A stretch of DNA of 60,000 bases from Antedon mediterranea (lineage: Eukaryota > Echinodermata > Crinoidea > Comatulida > Antedonidae), in NCBI RefSeq assembly GCF_964355755.1, contig NC_092675.1, forward strand, positions 317,001 through 377,000. Reading direction: 5' to 3'. Shown one piece after another: positions 19,983 to 34,165 of the stretch. The number at the start of each line of letters is the position of its first letter. Within the stretch, counting starts at the first letter, position 1. A model generated the notes under the pieces. It saw nothing but the letters and a program-made list of their open reading frames with translations. It had not been told where the DNA came from and searched no databases. The position numbers and the translations under genes are program-made.

Positions 19983-22198
19983 TTAACCTGCATTTCTCGC
20001 TAATCCTGTTTTGTCCGCCAAATTTCTTCGTATCCCGAGTAAAGCATTCACAATAATAATTAAAAAAAATTATATTTAATATTCAACTAAAAAGGTAGCC
20101 ATACATTATGTGGTGTTTGTTAGGGTATTGCTGAACCATGCAAATATAAATAAAGTGGACACCTTATGACATAGATTTAATTTGCCTTTAATCTAGTATA
20201 CTAAAACAATCTACTAACCAAGGAGAAGCCACAATCGTCTTGACGTTAGCAAGCATCACAGCATCCGTATCTACGTTTTGATTACTGAAAAGAAGGGTAA
20301 AAAAAAAACCTAAACTGGCCTACTACTTACTTACGCAACCTGGCCTGCTACTTACGCACGCAACCTGGCCTGCTACTTACGCACGCAACCTGGCCTGCTA
20401 CTTACGCACGCAACCTGGCCTTCTACTTACGCACGCAACCTGGCCTTCTACTTACTTAGGCAACCTGGCCTTCTACTTACTTACGCAACCTGGCCTGCTA
20501 CTTACGCACGCAACCTGGCCTGCTACTTACTCACGCAACCTGGCCTGCTACTTACGCACGCAACCTGGCCTGCTACTTACGCACGCAACCTGCCCTGCTA
20601 CTTACGCACGCAACCTGGCCTGCTACTTACTTACGCAACCTGGCCTTCCACTTACGCACGCAACCTGGCCTGCCACTTACGCACGCAACCTGGCCTGCCA
20701 CTTACGCACGCAACCTGGCTTGCCAGTTACGCACGCAACCTGGCCTGCCACTTACGCACGCAACCTGGCCTGCCACTTACGCAACCTGGCCTGGTACTTA
20801 CTTACGCAACCTGGCCTGCTACTTACTTACGCAACCTGGCCTGCTACTTACGCACGCAACCTGGCATGCTACTTACGCACGCAACCTGGCCTGCTACTTA
20901 CGCACGCAACCTGGCCTGCCACTTACGCACGCAACCTGGCCTGCCACTTACGCACGCAACCTGGCTTGCTACTTACGCACGCAACCTGGCTTGCTACTTA
21001 CGCACGCAACCTGGCCTGCCACTTACGCACGCAACCTGGCCTGCCACTTACGCACGCAACCTGGCCTGCCACTTACGCACGCAACCTGGCCTGCTACTTA
21101 CGCACGCAACCTGGCCTGCTACTTACGTACGCAACCTGGCCTGCCACTTACGCACGCAACCTGGCCTGCCACTTACGCACGCAACCTGGCCTGCCACTTA
21201 CTTACGCAACCTGGCCTGCCACTTACGCACGCAACCTGGCCTGCCACTTACGCACGCAACCTGGCCTGCCACTTACGCACGCAACCTGGCCTGCCACTTA
21301 CTTACGCAACCTAGCCTGCCACTTACTTACGCAACCTGGCCTGCCACTTACGCACGCAACCTGGCCTGCTACTTACGCACGCAACCTGGCCTGCTACTTG
21401 CATAACCTGACCTACTACTTACGTAAGCAATCTGGCCTGCTACTTACGCAACCTGGCCTACTTACGTACGCAACCTGGCCTACTACTTACGTAACCAGGC
21501 CTACTTACATATATGTTATGGTAGTAATCCATGTGGTCCATCAGTCACCAGAATCTTATTTGTAGAGGACAAAAGCACACAGGTGAAAAGGTGTAGATCT
21601 TCATTCTGGGAACTGGAAAAATATACTTCAGGGGAAGGCATAGTTCCTAACATTAACAACAGAATATTCAAACATGATACATTTTCTAAGAATTACATGA
21701 AAATGTTTTCACAACACAAATACTACGTATTACATTGTGTATTTTAACAGTCCCACATTAAACATTACATGAAATACACAAACCTTTTAAATGGAAATAT
21801 GTGATAATATTAAAAATATAGTGACAAAATTGGTTCTTACCCTTGGTATCATGTACGTGTGGTCTCTGTGAGCATCACCCTGTTCTGACGATGTTTCAAT
21901 GTCCTTACGTTTACGCAATTTACACAATTTTATTCTCTTCTTTTATCATCAATACCTCCGCCTACTGTAAAATTCTCCTACATATGAATTCATGAGAAAC
22001 AAAATACATATATATTTTTGTGTCTCAATGCTGTGTGTGATTAGGCTAATTTCACTACAACCATGTGTATGCAAATTTGGTGTAATGGTTTTGTAACCAG
22101 CCTTTCAACTAACAATATTTTCAGTTGACTAACAATAGAACAGCAACGCCAAAAACAAACAGGTGAATTTTAAAAGAAATTTTTAAAACTACTTGCAT
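19983..22198 (-). pseudogene. Peptide gene 6 (short form, exon 3 acceptor lost)
   Basis: Exons 22198-22134 and 20284-20219 are normal. The exon 3 acceptor reads ttactcgg instead of ttactcag (20035-20036), so the AG is destroyed. The next AG, five bases into exon 3 (cgaag), would create TGA at the junction. Exon 3 sequence (20034-19983) is otherwise unchanged. Probably inactive or making a truncated product. Confidence 0.5.
20315..21508. repeat. Minisatellite array 6 (about 48 monomers)
   Basis: Has two more monomers than its duplicate, array 13 (around 20556-20610). Includes a gccagttacg variant (about 20724). Confidence 0.95.
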
Positions 22199-22884
22199 CA
22201 AAAAACATGTAAATTAAATTTAATCATGTTTTAAAATTACAAATCTCATATTATAAACTCTTGCCTATTGTACAAAAATGAAGTTTTTAGCCCCGGGACG
22301 ATTCGGCACACATAAATTCATCGGCTTTGATATGCGTTTTATAAGCATAAAATAAGCTTTTTTCCCCAAACTTTATTTTCAGAGACACTATGGGGTAGTA
22401 CTACTAGGGCTAAAGATGCAATAAAGCAAACATTTTCTAAACATTGTCGAAAGTCATGATTTTTTAGTCATGCGAACGATGTAAACAAGTTACGCCCTTT
22501 GTTGCACGAAACAAAGTTTTCGAAGTAATAATTGAAAATAAAATTAGGTTTTTTTTACCAATTTATTTGATATATTATATAAACATTGTCAATATTAATA
22601 AAATATGGATTGTTAAACACCTCTAAAAATGTAATAAATGTCAACAAAAATGAATATGAATTTGGTCTAAAGTTATACGTTTCGGACCACAAAGTGATCT
22701 ATCTAGCTATCTACGTAGCTTTCTATCATAATTTACCATAAAACGTTTATTTAAGACAAGGAATGACTTGGTTTAATGTTTTTAAAGTATTATATATATT
22801 TATTATTTTTACAAATTGTCACAAATTATAGGAAAATGGTCTTTAAATAAGAAGAAAGGAAATTCTTTAATTAAGTACAGAACT

Positions 22885-23025
22885 AGTACATCTTTCGAGA
22901 CGAGTAGGGGGTTACCCCGGTGTATTAGTACATCACAGCCACTGATCACCAACTGGGCCCTCTGGGAGACCAGTCATTGACTGAAGAGGTTACCCAGTAT
23001 AAATATATATTTCAATCAATCAACT
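22885..23025 (+). mobile_element. SINE/LINE-tail insertion, copy in unit 7
   Basis: Identical in position and sequence to the copy at 19816-19956, so it spread by duplication of the unit, not by a second insertion. Confidence 0.65.
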
Positions 23026-23051
23026 TACCAAAGGCAATCCAATACATTGCT

Positions 23052-25289
23052 TTAACCTGCATTTCTCGCTAATCCTGTTTTGTCCGCCAAATTTCTTCGT
23101 ATCCCGAGTAAAGCATTCACAATAATAATTAAAAAAAATTATATTTAATATTCAACTAAAAAGGTAGCCATACATTATGTGGTGTTTGTTAGGGTATTGC
23201 TGAACCATGCAAATATAAATAAAGTGGACACCTTATGACATAGATTTAATTTGCCTTTAATCTAGTATACTAAAACAATCTACTAACCAAGGAGAAGCCA
23301 CAATCGTCTTGACGTTAGCAAGCATCACAGCATCCGTAGCTACGTTTTGATTACTGAAAAGAAGGGTAAAAAAAAAACATAAACTGGCCTACTACTTACT
23401 TACGCAACCTGGCCTGCTACTTACGCACGCAACCTGGCCTGCTACTTACGCACGCAACCTGGCCTGCTACTTACGCACGCAACCTGGCCTGCTACTTACG
23501 CACGCAACCTGGCCTTCTACTTACGCACGCAACCTGGCCTTCTACTTACGCACGCAACCTGGCCTTCTACTTACGCACGCAACCTGGCCTTCTACTTACT
23601 CACGCAACCTGGCCTGCTACTTACGCAAGCAACCTGGCCGGCTACTTACGCACGCAACCTGCCCTGCTACTTACGCACGCAACCTGGCCTGCTACTTACT
23701 TACGCAACCTGGCCTTCCACTTACGCACGCAACCTGGCCTGCCACTTACGCACGCAACCTGGCCTGCCACTTACGCACGCAACCTGGCCTGCCAGTTACG
23801 CACGCAACCTGGCCTGCCACTTACGCACGCAACCTGGCCTGCCACTTACGCAACCTGGACTGGTACTTACTTACGCAACCTGGCCTGCTACTTACTTATG
23901 CAACCTGGCCTGCTACTTACGCACGCAACCTGGCATGCTACTTACGCACGCAACCTGGCATGCTACTTACGCACGCAACCTGGCCTGCTACTTACGCACG
24001 CAACCTGGCCTGCCACTTACGCACGCAACCTGGCCTGCTACTTACGCACGCAACCTGGCTTGCTACTTACGCACGCAAACTGGCCTGCCACTTACGCACG
24101 CAACCTGGCCTGCCACTTACGCACGCAACCTGGCCTGCCACTTACGCACGCAACCTGGCCTGCTACTTACGCACGCAACCTGGCCTGCTACTTATTTACG
24201 CAACCTGGCCTGCTACTTACGTAAGCAATCTGACCTGCTACTTACGCACGCAACCTGGCCTGCCACTTACTTACGCAACCTGGCCTGCCACTTACGCACG
24301 CAACCTGGCCTGCCACTTACGCACGCAACCTGGCCTGCCACTTACGCACGCAACCTGGCCTGCCACTTACTTACGCAACCTGGCCTGCCACTTACTTACG
24401 CAACCTGGCCTGCTACTTACGCACGCAACCTGGCCTGCTACTTACGCACGCAACCTGGCCTGCTACTTGCATAACCTGACCTACTACTTAAGTACGCAAC
24501 CTGGCCTACTACTTACGTAAGCAATCTGGCCTGCTACTTACGCAACCTGGCCTACTTACGTACGCAACCTGGCCTACTACTTACGTAACCAGGCCTACTT
24601 ACATATATGTTATGGCATTAATCCATGTGGTCCATCAGCCACCAGAATCTTACTTGTAGAGGACAAAAGCACACAGGTGAAAAGGTGTAGATCTTCATTC
24701 TGCGAACTGGACAAATATACTTCAGGGGAAGGCATAGTTCCTAACATTAACAACAGAATATTTAAACATGATACATTTTCTAAGAATTACATGAAAATGT
24801 TTTCACAACACAAATACTACGTATTACATTGTGTATTTTAACTAATAACAGTCCCACATTAAACATTACATGAAATACACAAACCTTTTAAATGGAAATA
24901 TGTGATAATATTAAAAATATAGTGACAAAATTGGTTCTTACCCTTGGTATCATGTACTTGTGGTCTCTGTGAGCATCACCCTGTTTTGACGATGTTTCAC
25001 TGTCCTTACGTTTACGCAATTTACACAATTTTATTCTCTTCTTTTATCATCAATACCTCCGCCTACTGTAAAATTCTCCTTCATGAGAAACAAAATACAT
25101 ATATATTTTTGTGTCTCAATGCTGTGTGTGATTAGGCTAATTTCACTACAACCATGTGTATGCAAATTTGGTGTAATGGTTTTGTAACCACCCTTTCAAC
25201 TAACAATATTTTCAGTTGACTAACAATAGAACAGCAACGCCAAAAACAAACAGGTGAATTTTAAAAGAAATTTTTAAAACTACTTGCAT
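23052..25289 (-). pseudogene. Peptide gene 7 (short form, acceptor lost, Asp27Ala)
   Basis: Exons 25289-25225, 23353-23288, 23103-23052. Same acceptor change (ctcgg) as gene 6. Exon 2 has GTA GCT in place of GTA GAT (Asp27 to Ala). Spacer to the right is of the other type from gene 6. Confidence 0.5.
23384..24602. repeat. Minisatellite array 7 (about 49 monomers)
   Basis: Contains four consecutive ccttctacttacgcacg monomers (23510-23590), a ccggctac variant (about 23637) and an internal cttacgtaagcaatctgacc monomer (24215-24235) that elsewhere occurs only at the right edge, suggesting internal rearrangement. Confidence 0.95.
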
Positions 25290-26001
25290 CAAAAAACATG
25301 TAAATTAAATTTAATCATGTTTTAAAATTACAAATCACAAATTATAAACTCTTGCCTATTGTACAAAAATGAAGTTTTTAGCCCCGGGACGATTCGGCAC
25401 ACATAAATTCATCGGCTTTGATATGCGTTTTATAAGCATAAAATAAGCTTTTTTCCCCAAACTTTATTTTCAGAGACACTATGGGGTAGTACTACTAGGG
25501 CTAAAGATGCAATAAAGCAAACATTTTCTAAACATTGTCGAAAGTCATGATTTTTTAGTCATGCGAACGATGTAAACAAGTTACGCCCTTTGTTGCACGA
25601 AACAAAGTTTTCGAAGTAATAATTGAAAATAAAATTAGGTTTTTTTTACCAATTTATTTGATATATTATATAAACATTGTCAATATTAATAAAATATGGA
25701 TTGTTAAACACCTCTAAAAATGTAATAAATGTCAACAAAAATGAATATGAATTTGGTCTAAAGTTATACGTTTCGGACCACAAAGTGATCTATCTAGCTA
25801 TCTACGTAGCTTTCTATCATAATTTACCATAAAACGTTTATTTAAGACAAGGAATGACTTGGTTTAATGTTTTTAAAGTATTATATATATTTATTATTTT
25901 TACAAATTGTCACAAATTATAGGAAAATGGTCTTTAGATAAGAAGTAAATAAATTCCTTAATTAAGTACAGAACTTACCAAAGACAATCCAATACATTGC
26001 T

Positions 26002-28206
26002 TTAACCTGCATTTCTCGCTAATCCTGTTTTGTCCGCCAAATTTCTTCGTATCCTGAATAAAGCATTAACAATAATAATTTAAACAAATTATATTTAATA
26101 TTCAACTAAAAAGGTAGCCATACATTATGTGGTGTTTGTTAGGGTATTGCTGAACTATGCAAATATAAATAAAGTGGACACCTTATGACATAGATTTAAT
26201 TTGCCATTAATCTAGTATACTAAAACAATCTACTAACCAAGGAGTAGTCACATTCCCCACAATCGTCTTGACGTTAGCAAGCATCACAGCATCCGTATCT
26301 ACGTTTTGATTACTGAAAAGAAGGGTAAAAAAAAAACATAAACTGGCCTACTACTTACTTACGCAACCTGGCCTTCTACTTACTTACGCAACCTGGCCTG
26401 CTACTTACGCACGCAACCTGGCCTGCTACTTACGCACGCAACCTGGCCTGCTACTTACGCACGCAACCTGGCCTGCTACTTACGCACGCAACCTGGCCTG
26501 CTACTTACTTAGGCAACCTGGCCTGCTACTTACTTACGCAACCTGGCCTGCCACTTACTTACGCAACCTGGCCTGCCACTTACTTACGCAACCTGGCCTG
26601 CCACTTACTTACGCAACCTGGCCTGCCACTTACTTACGCAACCTGGCCTGCCACTTACTTACGCAACCTGGCCTGCCACTTACGCACGCAACCTGGCCTG
26701 CCACTTACGCACGCAACCTGGCCTGCCACTTACGCACGCAACCTGGCCTGCCACTTACGCACGCAACCTGGCCTGCCACTTACGCACGCAACCTGGCCTG
26801 CCACTTACGCACGCAACCTGGCCTGCCACTTACTTACGCAACCTGGCCTGCCACTTACTTACGCAACCTGGCCTGCCACTTACGCACGCAACCTGGCCTG
26901 CCACTTACGCACGCAACCTGCCCTGCCACTTACGCACGGACCTGCCCTGCCACTTGCGCACGCAACCTGCCCTGCCACTTACTCACGCAACCTGGCCTGC
27001 CACTTACGCACGCAACCTGGCCTGCCACTTACTTACGCAACCTGGCCTGCTACTTACTCACGCAACCTGGCCTGCTACTTACGCACGCAACCTGGCCTGC
27101 TACTTACTCACGCAACCTGGCCTGCTACTTACGCACGCAACCTGGCCTGCTACTTACGCACGCAACCTGGCTTTCCACTTACTTACGCAACCTGGCCTGC
27201 CACTTACGCACGCAACCTGGCCTGCCACTTACGCACGCAACCTGGCCTGCCACTTACGCACGCAACCTGGCCTGCCACTTACTTACGCAACCTGGCCTGC
27301 CACTTACTTACGCAACCTGGCCTGCTACTTACGCACGCAACCTGGCCTGCTACTTACGCACGCAACCTGGCCTGCTACTTGCATAACCTGACCTACTACT
27401 TAAGTACGCAACCTGGCCTACTACTTACGTAAGCAATCTGGCCTGCTACTTACGCAACCTGGCCTACTTACGTACGCAACCTGGCCTACTACTTACGTAA
27501 CCAGGCCTACTTACATATATGTTATGTTATGGCATTAATCCATGTGGTCCATCAGCCACCAGAATCTTATTTGTAGAGGACAAAAGCACACAGGTGAAAA
27601 GGTGTAGATCTTCATTCTGGGAACTGGACAAATATACTTCAGGGGAAGGCATAGTTCCTAACATTAACAACAGAATATTTAAACATGATACATTTTCTAA
27701 GAATTACATGAAAATGTTTTCACAACACAAATACTACGTATTACATTGTGTATTTTAACTAATAACAGTCCCACATTAAACATTACATGAAATACACAAA
27801 CCTTTTAAATGGAAATATGTGATAATATTAAAAATATAGTGACAAAATTGGTTCTTACCCTTGGTATCATGTACTTGTGGTCTCTGTGAGCATCACCCTG
27901 TTTTGACGATGTTTCACTGTCCTTACGTTTACGCAATTTACACAATTTTATTCTCTTCTTTTATCATCAATACCTCCGCCTACTGTAAAATTCTCCTTCA
28001 TGAGAAACAAAATACATATATATTTTTGTGTCTCAATGCTGTGTGTGATTAGGCTAATTTCACTACAACCATGTGTATGCAAATTTGGTGTAATGGTTTT
28101 GTAACCACCCTTTCAACTAACAATATTTTCAGTTGACTAACAATAGAACAGCAACGCCAAAAACAAACAGGTGAATTTTAAAAGAAATTTTTAAAACTAC
28201 TTGCAT
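26002..28206 (-). CDS. Peptide gene 8 (long form, intact)
   Basis: Exons 28206-28142, 26312-26238, 26053-26002; all splice sites and the frame as in gene 1. 63 residues with the NVT sequon. The left spacer is a mosaic: its right flank from unit 7 carries tcatgatttttt-type variants, then changes to long-type sequence near 25930. Confidence 0.55.
26343..27514. repeat. Minisatellite array 8 (about 47 monomers)
   Basis: Six consecutive cttactt monomers near 26540-26660, and a broken monomer gcacggacctgcc (about 26936) shared with array 15. Right edge is followed by a duplicated tatgttatgtt. Confidence 0.95.
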
Positions 28207-28922
28207 CAAAAAACATGTAAATTAAATTTAATCATGTTTTAAAATTACAAATCACAAATTATAAACTCTTGCCTATTGTACAAAAATGAAGTTTTTAGCC
28301 CCGGGACAATTCGGCACACATAAATTCATCGGCTTTGATATGCGTTTTATAAGCATAAAAAAAGCTTTTTTCCCCAAACTTTATTTTCAGAGACAGACAC
28401 TATGGGGTAGTACTACTAGGGCTAAAGATACAATAAAGCAAACATTTTCTAAACATTGTCGAAAGTCATCATTTTTTAGTCATGCGAACGATGTAAACAA
28501 GTTACGCCCTTTGTTGCACGAAACAAAGTTTTCGAAGTAATAATTGAAAATAAAATTTTTTTTTTTTTAGCAATTTATTTGATATATTATATAAACATTG
28601 TCAATATTAATAAAATATGGATTGTTAAACACCTCTAAAAATGTGATAAATGTCCACAAAAATGAATATGAATTTGGTCTAAAGTTATATGTTTCGGACC
28701 ACAAAGTGATCTATCTAGCTATATATGTAGCTTTCTATCATAATTTACCATAAAACGTTTATTTAAGACAAGGAATGACTTGGTTTAATGTTTTTAAAGT
28801 ATTATATATATTTATTATTTTTACAAATTGTCACAAATTATAGGAAAATGGTCTTTAGATAAGAAGTAAATAAATTCCTTAATTAAGTACAGAACTTACC
28901 AAAGACAATCCAATACATTGCT

Positions 28923-30683
28923 TTAACCTGCATTTCTCGCTAATCCTGTTTTGTCCGCCAAATTTCTTCGTATCCTGAATAAAGCATTCACAATAATAAT
29001 TTAAACAAATTATATTTAATATTCAACTAAAAAGGTAGCCATACATTATGTGGTGTTTGTTAGGGTATTGCTGAACTATGCAAATATAAATAAAGTGGAC
29101 ACCTTATGACATAGATTTAATTTGCCATTAATCTAGTATACTAAAACAATCTACTAACCAAGGAGTAGTCACATTCCCCACAATCGTCTTGACGTTAGCA
29201 AGCATCACAGCATCCGTATCTACGTTTTGATTACTGAAAAGAAGGGTAAAAAAAAAACATAAACTGGCCTACTACTTACTTACGCAACCTGGCCTTCTAC
29301 TTACTTACGCAACCTGGCCTGCTACTTACGCACGCAACCTGGCCTGCTACTTACTTAGGCAACCTGGCCTGCTACTTACTTAGGCAACCTGGCCTGCTAC
29401 TTACTTATGCAACCTGGCCTGCCACTTACTTACGCAACCTGGCCTGCCACTTACTTACGCAACCTGGCCTGCCACTTACTCACGCAACCTGGCCTGCTAC
29501 TTACGCACGCAACCTGGCCTGCTACTTACGTACGCAGCCTGGCCTGCTACTTACGCACGCAACCTGGCCTGCCACTTACGCACGCAACCTGGCCTGCCAC
29601 TTACGCACGCAACCTGGCCTGCCACTTACGCACGCAACCTGGCCTGCCACTTACGCACGCAACCTGGCCTGCCACTTACGCACGCAACCTGGCCTGCCAC
29701 TTACGCACGCAACCTGGCCTGCCACTTACTTACGCAACCTAGCCTGCCACTTACTTACGCAACCTGGCCTGCTACTTACGCACGCAACCTGGCCTGCTAC
29801 TTACGCACGCAACCTGGCCTGCTACTTACGCACGCAACCTGGCCTGCTACTTGCATAACCTGACCTACTACTTACGTACGCAACCTGGCCTACTACTTAC
29901 GTAAGCAATCTAGCCTGCTACTTACGCAACCTGGCCTACTTACGTACGCAACCTGGCCTACTACTTACGTAACCAGGCCTACTTACATATATGTTATGGC
30001 AGTAATCCATGTGGTCCATCAGTCACCAGAATCTTATTTGTAGAGGACAAAAGCACACAGGTGAAAAGGTGTAGATCTTCATTCTGGGAACTGGAAAAAT
30101 ATACTTCAGGGGAAGGCATAGTTCCTAACATTAACAACAGAATATTCAAACATGATACATTTTCTAAGAATTACATGAAAATGTTTTCACAACACAAATA
30201 CTACGTATTACATTGTGTATTTTAACTAATAACAGTCCCACATTAAACATTACATGAAATACACAAACCTTTTAAATGGAAATATGTGATAATATTAAAA
30301 ATATAGTGACAAAATTGGTTCTTACCCTTGGTATCATGTACGTGTGGTCTCTGTGAGCATCACCCTGTTCTGACGATGTTTCAATGTCCTTACGTTTACG
30401 CAATTTACACAATTTTATTCTCTTCTTTTATCATCAATACCTCCGCCTACTGTAAAATTCTCCTACATATGAATTCATGAGAAACAAAATACATATATAT
30501 TTTTGTGTCTCAATGCTGTGTGTGATTAGGCTAATTTCACTACAACCATGTGTATGCAAATTTGGTGTAATGGTTTTGTAACCAGCCTTTCAACTAACAA
30601 TATTTTCAGTTGACTAACAATAGAACAGCAACGCCAAAAACAAACAGGTGAATTTTAAAAGAAATTTTTAAAACTACTTGCAT
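28923..30683 (-). CDS. Peptide gene 9 (long form, intact; duplicate of gene 2)
   Basis: Exons 30683-30619, 29233-29159, 28974-28923. Coding sequence identical to gene 2; intron 1 holds the 723-bp array 9. Confidence 0.55.
29264..29986. repeat. Minisatellite array 9 (about 29 monomers)
   Basis: Matches array 2 in length and monomer order. Confidence 0.95.
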
Positions 30684-31398
30684 CAAAAAACATGTAAATT
30701 AAATTTAATCATGTTTTAAAATTACAAATCTCATATTATAAACTCTTGCCTATTGTACAAAAATGAAGTTTTTAGCCCCGGGACGATTCGGCACACATAA
30801 ATTCATCGGCTTTGATATGCATTTTATAAGCATAAAATAAGCTTTTTTCCCCAAACTTTATTTTCAGAGACAGACACTATGGGGTAGTACTACTAGGGCT
30901 AAAGATGCAATAAAGCAAACATTTTCTAAACATTGTCGAAAGTCATCATTTTTTAGTCATGCGAACGATGTAAACAAGTTACGCTCTTTGTTGCACGAAA
31001 CAAAGTTTTCGAAGTAATAATTGAAAATAAAATTAGTTTTTTTTAGCAATTTATTTGATATATTATATAAACATTGTCAATATTAATAAAATATGGATTG
31101 TTAAACACCTCTAAAAATGTGATAAATGTCAACAAAAATGAATATGAATTTGGTCTAAAGTTATACGATTCGGACCACAAAGTGATCTATCTAGCTATCT
31201 ATGTAGCTTTCTATCATAATTTACCATAAAACGTTTATTTAAGACAAGGAATGACTTGGTTTAATGTTTTTAAAGTATTATATATATTTATTATTTTTAC
31301 AAATTGTCACAAATTATAGGAAAATGGTCTTTAGATAAGAAGTAAATAAATTCCTTAATTAAGTACAGAACTTACCAAAGACAATCCAATACATTGCT

Positions 31399-33454
31399 TT
31401 AACCTGCATTTCTCGCTAATCCTGTTTTGTCCGCCAAATTTCTTCGTATCCTGAGTAAAGCATTCACAATAATAATTTAAAAAAATTATATTTAATATTC
31501 AACTAAAAAGGTAGCCATACATTATGTGGTGTTTGTTAGGGTATTGCTGAACCATGCAAATATAAATAAAGTGGACACCTTATGACATAGATTTAATTTG
31601 CCTTTAATCTAGTATACTAAAACAATCTACTAACCAAGGAGAAGCCACAATCGTCTTGACGTTAGCAAGCATCACAGCATCCGTATCTACGTTTTGATTA
31701 CTGAAAAGAAGGGTAAAAAAAAAACATAAACTGGCCTACTACTTACTTACGCAACCTGGCCTGCTACTTACGCACGCAACCTGGCCTGCTACTTACGCAC
31801 GCAACCTGGCCTTCTACTTACGCACGCAACCTGGCCTTCTACTTACTTAGGCAACCTGGCCTTCTACTTACTTACGCAACCTGGCCTGCTACTTACGCAC
31901 GCAACCTGGCCTGCTACTTACGCACGCAACCTGGCCTTCTACTTACTCACGCAACCTGCCCTGCTACTTACGCACGCAACCTGGCCTGCTACTTATGCAC
32001 GCAACCTGCCCTGCTACTTACGCACGCAACCTGGCCTGCTACTTACTTACGCAACCTGGCCTGCCACTTACGCACGCAACCTGGCCTGCCACTTACGCAC
32101 GCAACCTGGCCTGCCACTTACGCACGCAACCTGGCCTGCCACTTACGCACGCAACCTGGCCTGCCACTTACGCACGCAACCTGGCCTGCCACTTACGCAC
32201 GCAACCTGGCCTGCTACTTACGCAACCTGGCTTGCTACTTACTTACGCAACCTGGCCTGCTACTTACGCACGCAACCTGGCCTGCTACTTACGCACGCAA
32301 CCTGGCCTGCTACTTACGCACGCAACCTGGCATGCTACTTACGCACGCAACCTGGCATGCTACTTACGCACGCAACCTGGCATGCTACTTACTTACGCAA
32401 CCTGGCCTGCTACTTACGCACGCAACCTGGCCTGCTACTTACGCACGCAACCTGGCCTGCCACTTACGCACGCAAACTGGCCTGCCACTTACGCACGCAA
32501 CCTGGCCTGCCACTTACGCACGCAACCTGGCCTGCCACTTACGCACGCAACCTGGCCTGCCACTTACGCACGCAACCTGGCCTGCCACTTACGCACGCAA
32601 CCTGGCCTGCTACTTACTTACGCAACCTGGCCTGCTACTTACGCACGCAACCTGGCCTGCTACTTATTTACGCAACCTGGCCTACTACTTACGTAAGCAA
32701 TCTGGCCTGCTACTTACGCACGCAACCTGGCCTGCCACTTACTTACGCAACCTGGCCTACTACTTACATATATGTTATGGCATTAATCCATGTGGTCCAT
32801 CAGCCACCAGAATCTTATTTGTAGAGGACAAAAGCACACAGGTGAAAAGGTGTAGATCTTCATTCTGGGAACTGGACAAATATACTTCAGGGGAAGGCAT
32901 AGTTCCTAACATTAACAACAGAATATTTAAACATGATACATTTTCTAAGAATTACATGAAAATGTTTTCACAACACAAATACTACGTATTACATTGTGTA
33001 TTTTAACTAATAACAGTCCCACATTAAACATTACATGAAATACACAAACCTTTTAAATGGAAATATGTGATAATATTAAAAATATAGTGACAAAATTGGT
33101 TCTTACCCTTGGTATCATGTACTTGTGGTCTCTGTGAGCATCACCCTGTTTTGACGATGTTTCACTGTCCTTACGTTTACGCAATTTACACAATTTTATT
33201 CTCTTCTTTTATCATCAATACCTCCGCCTACTGTAAAATTCTCCTTCATGAGAAACAAAATACATATATATTTTTGTGTCTCAATGCTGTGTGTGATTAG
33301 GCTAATTTCACTACAACCATGTGTATGCAAATTTGGTGTAATGGTTTTGTAACCACCCTTTCAACTAACAATATTTTCAGTTGACAAACAATAGAACAGC
33401 AACGCCAAAAACAAACAGGTGAATTTTAAAAGAAATTTTTAAAACTACTTGCAT
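31399..33454 (-). CDS. Peptide gene 10 (short form, intact; duplicate of gene 3)
   Basis: Exons 33454-33390, 31700-31635, 31450-31399. Shares the gtttgt donor of gene 3. Confidence 0.5.
31731..32768. repeat. Minisatellite array 10 (about 42 monomers)
   Basis: Duplicate of array 3, with the same simplified right edge. Confidence 0.95.
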
Positions 33455-34165
33455 CAAAAAACATGTAAATTAAATTTAATCATGTTTTAAAATTACAAAT
33501 CACAAATTATAAACTCTTGCCTATTGTACAAAAATGAAGTTTTTAGCCCCGGGACGATTCGGCACACATAAATTTATCGGCTTTGATATGCGTTTTATAA
33601 GCATAAAATAAGCTTTTTTCCCCAAACTTTATTTTCAGAGACACTATGGGGTAGTACTACTAGGGCTAAAGATGCAATAAAGCAAACATTTTCTAAACAT
33701 TGTCGAAAGTCATCATTTTTTAGTCATGCGAACGATGTAAACAAGTTACGCCCTTTGTTGCTCGAAACAAAGTTTTCGAAGTAATAATTGAAAATAAAAT
33801 TAGTTTTTTTTTAGCAATTTATTTGATATATTATATAAACATTGTCAATATTAATAAAATATGGATTGTTAAACACCTCTAAAAATGTGATAAATGTCAA
33901 CAAAAATTAATATGAATTTGGTCTAAAGTTATACGTTTCGGACCACAAAGTGATCTATCTAGCTATCTACGTAGCTTTCTATCATAATTTACCATAAAAC
34001 GTTTATTTAAGACAAGGAATGACTTGGTTTAATGTTTTTAAAGTATTATATATATTTATTATTTTTACAAATTGTCACAAATTATAGGAAAATGGTCTTT
34101 AGATAAGAAGTAAATAAATTCCTTAATTAAGTACAGAACATACCAAAGACAATCCAAACATTGCT

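Larger units (their letters stand above)
7930..28570. repeat. 20.6-kb segmental duplication, copy A (units 2-8)
   Basis: Seven consecutive units recur in the same order 20,598-20,648 bp to the right. Matching arrays have the same length and order of variants (array pairs 2/9, 3/10, 5/12, 7/14, 8/15). Exceptions are array 4 versus 11 (5-bp insertion in 11) and array 6 versus 13 (50 bp, two monomers, fewer in 13). Boundaries are approximate: the left part of the spacer after array 8 matches the spacer after array 15, while its right part matches the spacer after array 1 (shared tgtccac), so the junction is near 28565-28650. Confidence 0.9.

Noticed and set aside
28286-28540. 84-codon plus-strand frame with a good-looking ttattttcag acceptor and a nearby AATAAA
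   Set aside because: Open only in units 8 and 15, where aaataagc became aaaaaagc; elsewhere a TAA interrupts it. A 4-bp deletion (gacagacac to gacac) shifts it in many units, so it is not conserved as protein.
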